Source: Zea mays (taxonomy: Eukaryota; Streptophyta; Magnoliopsida; Poales; Poaceae). From it: a stretch of 64,000 nucleotides of DNA. The notes under the pieces were generated by a model. The model had not been told where the DNA came from, did not search any database, and saw only the letters and a list, made by a program, of their open reading frames with translations. Position numbers and translations under genes: made by a program. Below are positions 55,681 to 64,000 of the stretch, piece by piece; the first letter of the stretch is position 1; each line of letters opens with the position of its first letter. The DNA is taken from NCBI RefSeq assembly GCF_902167145.1, contig NC_050096.1, positions 199,966,566 through 200,030,565 on the forward strand, read 5' to 3'.

Positions 55681-56031
55681 ATGTCTTCGCGCTCCCTTAT
55701 GCATCGTGTCTTTCCACCTTCCAAGCCCCCGGATGGGGGATGCCCGCAGTCCTTTCGCCTTGTCGTTGGAGGAACGCAACTCCGTGGGAGTTGGTACCTT
55801 TCAACCATCGTTTGGCTTCAAGGATTTTCATCATGCAACCCGGTTGCACCCCTCCGCCGGCGGTCACCCAAGATGGTGACCTCCAGTTCGATGGCGGGGG
55901 AAAGCAAACCGGGCCGCGGCCTCTGCCCCTCCCTCAGCCTCAAGGATTTTCATCACCAGGGCTGGGGAGGGGAGTGTGCCGAGTTGGGGTCGGCCCCTGC
56001 GTGGGCGGCGGCCCGCTCCTTCCCTCAGTGA
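55681..56031 (+). other. Candidate antisense frame in the Tat 3' region
   Basis: On the strand opposite to gag-pol an ATG at 55681 (MSSRSLMHRVFPPSKPPDGG) opens 116 codons. A TTTAAAAGGAGGG TATA-like sequence lies some 30 bases before it. A longer overlapping frame runs at 55659-56276 in another phase. Antisense frames downstream of pol are known in some Tat elements such as Grande. I recognise no domain, and GC-rich DNA yields long frames by chance. Confidence 0.3.
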
Positions 56032-56607
56032 TCGGGGGGAAGGGCGGTTGTCGTCCGTGGCGCTGGCAGCTGCCGCGTGCCTGGCTCTCGGACCCGAGTG
56101 GCTTCGGAGCCGCTCTCGGCGTCGGCTCCCGCCACGGCAGCTGGAAGAGGTTCTTCCGCCAACGAGATAACCGGGGCCGCCAGCGGACCGACCTCCAACT
56201 CTACGGCCTTCTGCCCGTCCTTGCCTCACGAGTTTGGGCATGGGCGGGGGCCTCCTGGCAGCGGCATCCGCCCTGAGGTCATCGCTGCCGCTGTTCGGCC
56301 CCCGGAGCAGAAGTCATCGTCGTCGCCGCTGCTGGAGCGGGTGACGGCGCGCCGTTCGTCGGTCTTCTGTTGCTCCGCAAGCCCCCCCCCCATCGAGTGG
56401 GGTTGTTCATACCTGCGGAGGTGGAACCGGAGTTTCCGTTTGTAATGGCACTTTGAATGCCAATGTTTTTTGTTCATTGTGGCTGTCGGGGCCTGAACAT
56501 GTATGTATTTTTGGCACGGAGCCGTGTTTTTTCCTCATTTTCGAGCACTAAGACTCGCCTGTTGGTTGTCTGAACCGCTTCACCAAGTGTGAGTCGCCCC
56601 GTGTAAA

Positions 56608-57535
56608 GGTGACGAGTGAGGTATCCGTATCCCGGAGGCGTAGGAGTCCCTCGGCTCGTTCAGCCTTGTTGTCCGAGGCTTCTCTTGCTTAGTTAAAGGT
56701 ACCCCTCGGCCGCTCTTCGATGAGCCGAGGCCAGGGGTAGCGGTGTCAGCATGGACAGAGGCAGAGTTGGCTCGAAAAGAAGACTTGGTCGGCCGGAGCC
56801 TGGCCGGGTCGTCCGTTAGCGGGACCGACGCCGGAGTTGATCTGCCGAGGCCTCGGGTCGGGCTGATGTCCTCGGGGGACAGCTGGCCGAGGCCTCGGGG
56901 TGACCAGCCGAGCCGCCTGCTCGAGCCGGATTCTCAGAGAAGATCTTGGCGGCGATGGCCCGGGCGTGGTGATGACGTCGTCCTTCAGAGTGGAGATCCT
57001 TGGACCGCGTCGCCGTCCAAGGCCAGGTCGGACCTCACCGAAGGTGTAGTTGGCGCCGAGGGTGCTGCGGCTCCCTTCAACCATTAAGATCCGAGCCTGC
57101 AGGATCGGATTATCTTGTAGCGTGTGTTTTCTGCGGCCGCCGAGGCCCAAACACACCCTCGCCGTGTTGTAAAGCTGCGTTTCTTTTCCTCTTGTTTCGA
57201 GTATCTGGTCTTCTTCGTCGGTAACAGAATTGTCTGTGTGAGCGAGAGTTGCTTCTCGCGGAAGGTGATGAGTGAGGTATCTGTATCCCAGAGGCGTAGG
57301 AGTCCCTCGGCTCGGTCGGCCTTGCCGCTTACGCGCACTCTTACCCGTCCATAGGGTTCTGCCACCGACGCAGTCGAGAAGGCTCAAAGAATCGCTTCGG
57401 CAGAGGAGCTTTCGAACGTGAAGACTTGTTCGGTCCACGGAATCACTTATCCGAACGTGAGTTACTTATCGCAGAAGGTGATGAGTGAGGTATCCGTATC
57501 CCGGAGGCGTAGGAGTCCCTCGGCTCGGTCAGCCT
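56608..57535 (-). repeat. Three dispersed copies of a ~60-bp motif
   Basis: GAGTGAGGTATCCGTATCCC followed by GGAGGCGTAGGAGTCCCTCG occurs at about 56608, 57264 and 57477. Spacing is irregular. Confidence 0.8.
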
Positions 57536-57767
57536 TGGCTGCTTACGTGTACTCCATCGTTTTCAGGATCCACTTTCGAAGTAGTCGAAAAGCACGAAAG
57601 ACATTCTGGCAGAAAGGATCTTTTTTCGAGGAAAAAAATTCGACGCAGAGGGGGTTCCCCCCTTTTAGCCCCCGAGGGAGGGTCGGGCTTTGCCGAGGCA
57701 AGGCTGACCCTTACTTGATGACTAAACTTTGCGTGGGAGCGAGGTATATGAACAACTTGACAACATC

Positions 57768-60700
57768 TTAAGGGTAGAAGCGACGTAGCTGTTGGATGTT
57801 CCAAGCGTTGTCGTAGACCTCGCCTTGACTGTTGGCCAGCTTGTACGTTCCGGGCTTCAGAACTTTGGCGATGACGAACGGCCCCTCCCAGGGGGGCGTG
57901 AGCTTGTGCCGCCCTCGGGCGTCTTGTCGCAGCCGAAGCACCAGGTCGCCCACCTGGAGGTCTCGGGACCGGACCCCTCGGGCGTGGTAGCGTCGCAGGG
58001 ACTGCTGGTACCGCGCCGAGCCTCTTCCAGCTGGTCCAGCGAGTCTTCTCGACTAGCTTGGTTGCTTTGGTCGGCGTAGGCCCTCGTCCTCGGGGAACCG
58101 TATTCTAAGTCTGTGGGCAAGATGGCCTCGACCCCATAGACTAGAAAGAACGGCGTGAAGCCCGTGGCTCGGCTCGGCGTTGTCCTCAGGCTTCAGACCA
58201 CCGAGGGGAGTTCCTTCATCCATCGCTTGCCGAACTTGTTGAGGTCGTTGTAGATCCGAGGCTTGAGTCCTTGTAGAATCATGTCGTTGGCATGCTCTAC
58301 TTGCCCATTCGACATGGGGTGATCCACGGCGGCCCAGTCCACCCGGATGTGGTTATCCTCGCAGAAGTCCAGGAACTTCCTGCCGGTGAACTGGGTGCCG
58401 TTGTCAGTGATGATGGAGTTTGGGACCCCGAAGCGATGGATGATGTTGGTGAAGAACGCCACCGCCTGCTCGGACTGATGTTGTTTAGGGGTCGGACCTC
58501 GATCCACTTGGAGAATTTGTCGATGGCGACCAACAGGTGCGTGTAGCCCCCGGGTGCCTTCTGCAAGGGGCCAACGAGGTCCAGACCCCACACGGCAAAA
58601 GGCCAGGTGACGGGTATGGTCTGCAGAGCCTGAGCAGGCAGGTGGGTCTGCCTTACGTAGAACTGACACCCTTCGCAGGTGCGGACAATTCTAGTGGCGT
58701 CGGCCACCGCCGTCGGCCAGTAGAAACCTTGCCGGAAAGCGTTTCCGACAAGGGTTCGGGGCGCTGCGTGATGGCCGCAAGCCCCCGAGTGTATCTCTCA
58801 TAGGAGTTCCTGACCTTCGGCGATGGAGATGCATCGCTGGAGGATGCCTGAGGGGCTGCGGTGGTAGAGCTCCTTCCCATCTCCCAGCAAGACGAACGAC
58901 TTGGCGGGCCGCACCAACCGTCGAGCTTCGGCTCGGTCGAGGGGTAGCTCTCCTCGGTGGAGATATTGCAGGTACGGGGTCTGCCAGTTTTGATTAGGCG
59001 TGACCCCGCTTCGCTCCTCCTCGACGCGCAGTGCCTCACCCTCGGGGGCCGTGGGTGCCTCGGGCTGAACCGAGGGTGCCTTGGGCCGAGCTGAGGGTGC
59101 CTCGGGCCGTGCCGAGGATGCCTCGGACTGAGCCGAGGGTACCTTGGGCTGGGCCGAGGGTGCCTCGGGCTCGGGCGTGTCATCGATCTTGATGGAGGGT
59201 TGATGCAGGTCTTGGGAGAAGACGTCCGGGGGAAACGTGGTACGCCCCGAGGCTATTTTAGCCAGCTCGTCCGCAGTCTCGTTGTAGTGCCGGGCGATGT
59301 GGTTGAGCTCGAGCCCGTAGAATTTGTCTTCCAGGAGCCGAACCTCATCGCAGTAGGCCTCCATCTTCGGGTCGCGGCAGTGGGAGTTCTTCATGACTTG
59401 GTCGATGATGAGCTGCGAGTCACCGCGAGCGTCGAGGCGTCGGGCCCCTAGCTCAATGGCGATCCGCAACCCGTTGACCAGAGCCTCGTACTCAGCCACA
59501 TTGTTGGACGCCGGGAAATGGAGGCGTAGCACGTAGCGTAGGTGCTTCCTGAGGGGCGAGATGAAGAGTAGGCCTGCGCCGGCTCCTGTCTTCATCAGCG
59601 ACCCGTCGAAGAACATGGTCTAGAGCTCCGGTTGGATTGGAGCCGTTGGGAGCTGGGTGTCGACCCATTCAGCCATGAAGTCCGCCAAGACCTGGGACTT
59701 GATGGCCTTCCGAGGGGCGAACGAGATTGTTTCGCCCATAATTTCCACCGCCCACTTTGCAATTCTACCCGAGGCCTCTCGGCACTGGATGATCTCCCCT
59801 AGGGGGAAGGATGACACCACAGTTACCGGATGAGCCTCGAAGTAGTGTCGCAGCTTCCGCCGCGTCAGGATCACCGTGTACAGCAGCTTCTGAACTTGTG
59901 GGTAGCAGATCTTGGTTTCGGACAGTACCTCGCTGATGGAGTAGACTGGCCTCTGAACGGGCAATGCATGCCCCTCTTCTTGCCTCTCGACCACAATCGC
60001 GGCGCTAACCACCTGAGTGGTCACGACGACGTAGATCAAGAGGGCTTCTCCGGCAGCTGGGGGCACCAAGATAGGCGCATTCGTGAGGAGCGCCTTCAGG
60101 TTCCCGAGGGCTTCCTCGGCCTCAGGGGTCCAAGTGAAGCACTCGACCTTCCTTAAGAGGCGGTACAAAGGCAAACCTCTTTCGCCGAGGCGTGAGATGA
60201 AGCGGCTCAGAGCCGCGAGACATCCCATGACTCTCTGTACGCCTTTTAAGTCTTTGATCGGCCCCATGCTGGTGATGGCTGCGATCTTCTCCGGGTTGGC
60301 TTCGATGCCCCGCTCGGAGACGATGAACCCCAAGAGCATGCCTCGGGGCACCCCGAAGACACACTTTTCGGGATTGAGCTTCACGCCTTTCGCCTTGAGA
60401 CATCGGAATGTCACTTCAAGGTCGGAAAGGAGGTCGGAGGCTTTCCTCGTCTTGACTACGATGTCATCGACGTAGGCCTCGACCGTCCGGCCAATGTGTT
60501 CGTCGAACACCTGGTTCATGCACCGCTGGTACGTCGCACCCGCATTCCTCAAGCCGAACGGTATGGTGACATAGCAGTACATGCCGAAGGGCGTGATGAA
60601 AGAAGTCGCGAGCTGGTCGGACTCCTTTATCCTGATTTGGTGATACCCGGAGTAGGCATCGAGGAAAGACAGGGTTTCGCACCCAGCAGTGGAATCCACG

Positions 60701-63700
60701 ATTTGATCGATGCGAGGCAGAGGGTAGGGAACCTTCGGACATGCTTTGTTTAGACCAGTGTAGTCTACACACATCCGCAATTTCCCTCCTTTCTTTCTCA
60801 CAAGCACAGGGTTGGCAAGCCATTCGGGATGGAATACCTCTTTGATGAACCCTGCCGCCATTAGCTTGTGGATCTCCTCGCCTAGGGCTCTGCGCTTTTC
60901 TTCGTCGAATCGGCGCAGAGGCTGCTTGATGGGTCAGGCTCCGGCTCGGATATCCAGCGAGTGCTCGGCGACATCCCTCGGTATGCCGGGCATGTCCGAG
61001 GGACTCCACGCGAAGACGTCGGCGTTTGCGCGGAGAAAGTCGAGGAGCACTGCTTCCTATTTGGGATCGAGCTCGGAGCCGATCCGGATCTGCTTGGAGG
61101 CGTCGCCGCTGGGGTCAAGGGGGACGGACTTAACCGTCTCCGCTGGCTCGAAGTTGCCGGCGTGACGCTTCACGTCCGGCACCTCCTTAGAGAGGTTCTC
61201 CAGGTCGGCGATGAGGGCCTCGGACTCGGCGAGGGCCTCGGCGAGGGCCTCGGCGTACTCCACGCACTCCACGTCGCATTCGAACGCGTGTTTGTACGTG
61301 GGGCCGACGGTGATGACCTCGTTGGGGCCCGGCATCTTGAGCTTGAGGTAGGTGTAGTTGGGGACGGCCATGAACTTCGCGTAGCATGGCCTCCCCAGTA
61401 CCGCGTGGTAGGTTCCTCGGAACCCGACCACCTCGAACGTCAGGGTCTCCCTTCGGAAGTTGGAGGGCGTTCTGAAGCAGACGGGAAGGTCGAGCTATCT
61501 GAGGGGCTGGACGCGCTTCCCGGGGATGATCCCATGGAAAGGCGCAGCGCCAGCCCGGACCAAGGACAGATCGACACGCAGGAGCCCGAGGGTCTCGGCG
61601 TAGATGATGTTGAGGCTGCTGCCTCCGTCCATGAGGACCTTGGTGAGCCTGACGTCGCCGACGACGGGGTCGACAACGAGCGGGTATTTTCCCGGGCTCG
61701 GCACGTGGTCGGGGTGGTCGGCTTGGTCGAAGGTGATGGGCTTGTCGGACCAGTCTAGATAGACTGGCGCCGCCACCTTCACCGAACAGACCTCCCGACG
61801 CTCTTGCTTGCGGTGCCGAGCCGAGGCGTTCGCCGCTTGCCCACCGTAGATCATGAAACAGTCGCGGACCTCAGGGAACTCTCCTGCCTGGTGATCTTCC
61901 TTCTTGTCGTCGTCGCGAGCCCTGCCACCCTCCGCGGGTGGCCCGGCCGTGTGGAAGTGGCGCCGAAGCATGGCGCACTCCTCAAGGGTGTGCTTGACGG
62001 GCCCCTGGTGATAGGGGCACGACTCCTTGAGCATCTTGTCGAAGAGGTTGGCACCTCCGGGGGGTTTCCGAGGGTTCTTGTACTCGGCGGCGGCGACAAG
62101 GTCCGCGTCGGCGGCGTCGCGTTTCGCTTGCGACTTCTTCTTGCCCTTCTTCTCGGCGCCGCGCTGAGTTGACGCCTCGGGGGCATCTTCCGATGGGCGG
62201 CCCTGGGGCTGCTTGTCCTTCCGGAAGATAGCCTCGACCGCCTCCTGGCCAGAGGCGAATTTGGTGGCGATGTCCATCAGCTCGCTCGCCCTGGTGGGGG
62301 TCTTGCGACCCAGCTTGCTCACCAGGTCGCGGTAGGTGGTGCCGGCGAGGAACGCGCCGATGACATCCGAGTCGGTGATGTTGGGCAGCTCGGTGCGCTG
62401 CTTCGAGAATCGCCGGATGTAGTCCCGGAGAGACTCTCCCGACTGTTGTCGGCAGCTTCGGAGGTCCCAGGAATTCCCAGGGCGCACGTACGTGCCCTGG
62501 AAATTGCCAGCGAAGGCTTGGACCAGGTCGTCCCAGTTGGAGATCTGCTCCGGAGGCAGGTGCTCCAACCAGGCGCGAGCGGTGTCGGAGAGGAACAGGG
62601 GGAGGTTGCGGATGATGAGGTTGTCATCGTCCGTTCCACCCAGTTGGCAGGCCAGCCGGTAGTCCGCGAGCCACAGCTCCGGTCTCGTCTCCCCCGAGTA
62701 CTTTGTAATAGTAGTCGGGGGTCGGAACCGGGTGGGGAACGGCGCCTGTCGTATGGCCCGGCTGAAGGCCTGCGGACCGGGTGGTTCGAGCGAGGGACTC
62801 CGATCCTCCCCGCTGTCGTAGCGTCCTCCACGCCTGGGGTGGTAGCCTCGGCGCACCCTCTCGTCGAGGTGGGCCCGACGGTCGCGGTGATGGTGCTCGT
62901 TGCCGAGGCGACCCGGGGCCGCAGGCGCTGTGTTGCGCGTGCGCCCGGTGTGGACCGAGGCTTCCCGCATGAATCGGGAAGTCGCGGCATGATGTTCCGA
63001 GGGGTACCCCTACCTGCGGGAGGCGGAGCTTTCGGCCCGTCGGGCCACGGCGCCTTCCAGGAGATTCTTGAGCTCTCCCTGGATTCGCCGCCCCTCGGTG
63101 GTTGATGGCTCTGGCATCGCACGGAGAAGCATTGCCGCTGCAGCCAGGTTCTAGCCGACCCCACTGGAAGCGAGTGGCGGCCTCATCCTGACATCGTCAG
63201 CGATGCGGTGCTGGAAGCCCTGGGGTAGATGACAGATTTCTCCGGCCGGAGGTTGGCCCGCCCATTCCTGCCCGACGTCCCGTCGGATCGGCTCAAGTGC
63301 TCCTGCTCCCTCGTCGAGCCTAGCCTGCGCCCCGCGGATTTGCTCGAGCTGTGGGTCATGGCCCCCCGCCTGGACGGGGACCACAACTAGCTCCCGTGGG
63401 ATATCAACGCGAGGCACCGGCCTAGGGAGATCACCGTCCTCTGGCATACCGAGATGGTTGCCTTCAGAGGGACCCCCTAGATCGACGTGGAAACATTCGC
63501 GGCTTGGGCTGCAGTCCTCGTCGCCGAGGCTGCGGCTACCGTCGAAACAGTCGGAAAGGCAGTAGTCGCATGCGGTCATGAAGTCCCGCATGGCACTGGG
63601 GTCGCCAAGTCCAGAGAAATCCCAATAGAAGTCGGGCTCGTCATCTTCCTCGGACCCCGAGGGCCCGTAGGTCGAGACGTCCGTCAGCCGGTCCCAGGGT

Positions 63701-64000
63701 GACCGCACACGAAACCCCAGAGGGTTTGGACTCGCCTCTACGAGAGCGGCTGCCAAAGCGAAGCCGCTTGGCAGGTCGAGGCTGAATCCGAAAGGCGTAA
63801 GATGGGAATCGGTCAGTACCTCTTGGTCGACGGGCGGTGATGAAGTCACGTCGGGGACTGACTGCACCGTCGTCTCAGGTACGAGGGTGACGTCCAACAA
63901 GCCTTTCGCGAGCGTGCTGGCGTCGTCCGTTTGCTCGGAATTGGTGTGTCGCGGGGAGACGGCGCTCGTCTTCGTCTCAAACGAGAGGTCGATGCCCGAC
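57768..64000 (-). pseudogene. gag-pol of the Tat-type element, broken by stops and frameshifts
   Basis: One minus-strand frame can be followed from the window edge to about 58480 through seven stops (63151, 63010, 61495, 61057, 60934, 59620, 58798). Two frameshifts then follow. Order: gag (LWLADYRLACQLGG, DYIRRFSKQRTELP; about 62730-62270), a CPYHQGPVKHTLEEC zinc-like motif near 62000, and protease with DGGSSLNIIY near 61610. RT runs 60861-59620 with YVDDIVV near 60465. Archaeal-type RNase H follows at 59616-59200 (FFDGSL, EYEALVNGL, DSQLII, ETADELAKIA), with a Ser/Ala/Pro repeat linker behind it. Integrase comes last (CEGCQFY, GLDLVGPL, TDNGTQF, GQVEHAND), its C-terminal part at 57953-57768. 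RT before integrase marks Ty3/gypsy, and the second RNase H marks the Tat lineage. No functional protein is possible. Confidence 0.93.

Larger units (their letters stand above)
53567..57767 (-). other. Long 3' non-coding region of the Tat-type element
   Basis: 4.2 kb between the integrase end and the 3' LTR, GC-rich, with no sense-strand protein I recognise. Contains several internal repeats and a candidate antisense frame, listed separately. Long 3' regions of this kind are usual in the Tat lineage. Confidence 0.8.
51876..64000 (-). mobile_element. Tat-type gypsy retrotransposon (Huck-like?), 3' portion
   Basis: 3' LTR at 51876-53551, polypurine tract, a 4.2-kb non-coding region, then gag-pol reading right to left and leaving the window within gag. 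The 5' LTR is not in view. The archaeal-type RNase H domain and the long 3' region are features of the Tat lineage. Left flank bases are ACACA (51871-51875). Same family and orientation as the element at 1-1783, but a different copy, since that one shows a 5' LTR. Confidence 0.93.

Noticed and set aside
55258..55808. Several long frames on both strands of the Tat 3' region
   Set aside because: GC-rich DNA opens many frames at once; apart from the antisense candidate none has promoter context.

Overview
The window looks like an intergenic block from a large grass genome, most likely maize (Zea mays) or a close relative. The basis is the density of nested, young LTR retrotransposons whose LTRs resemble the Opie/Ji Sirevirus group and Huck-like Tat gypsy elements, plus Tourist-like MITEs and a CACTA end. 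Family names are from memory of how these sequences look and were not checked against a database. I see no convincing host protein-coding gene. The only cellular genes I can support are two identical tRNA-Val(AAC) genes.

Layout. 1-1783: 5' end of a minus-strand Tat-type gypsy element (gag start, PBS, 5' LTR) running off the left edge. 2435-7508: a complete but decayed plus-strand gypsy element carrying only a gag pseudogene (TSD TCTAC). 7514-13838: low-copy DNA with a (TTA)n microsatellite, a Tourist-like MITE, the two tRNA genes and two direct copies of an unclassified ~454-bp repeat. 13839-41117: a minus-strand Opie-like Sirevirus (TSD ATAGA) split by two plus-strand Sireviruses. One is a defective Opie-like copy at 17884-26679 (TSD CTCTT) inside its pol. 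The other is an apparently intact copy at 30309-39347 (TSD AATCT) inside its gag. 41123-51875: low-copy DNA with a third copy of the unclassified repeat, an old solo LTR, a (GA)n microsatellite, MITEs, a 345-bp tandem duplication and a truncated CACTA transposon with two recognisable exons. 51876-64000: a minus-strand Tat gypsy element of the same family as the left-edge one: 3' LTR, a 4.2-kb 3' non-coding region and a gag-pol frame broken by stops, with the 5' end beyond the right edge.

How it fits together. All three target-site duplications of the Sirevirus nest match exactly, so the insertion order is readable: outer element first, then the two inner ones. LTR comparison by eye agrees: about 20 substitutions between the outer LTRs, about 15 for the defective inner copy, about 10 for the intact one, and clearly more for the gag-only gypsy element. 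The 30309-39347 copy has uninterrupted gag and pol with all catalytic motifs, and could supply proteins to the defective relatives around it.

No defence island, gene cluster or other non-transposon system is visible. The most interesting signals are the out-of-frame gag/pol junction conserved in three Sireviruses, a GGAC-N-GTCC palindrome shared by unrelated LTR families and spread through a gag gene, and the unclassified LTR-like repeat.
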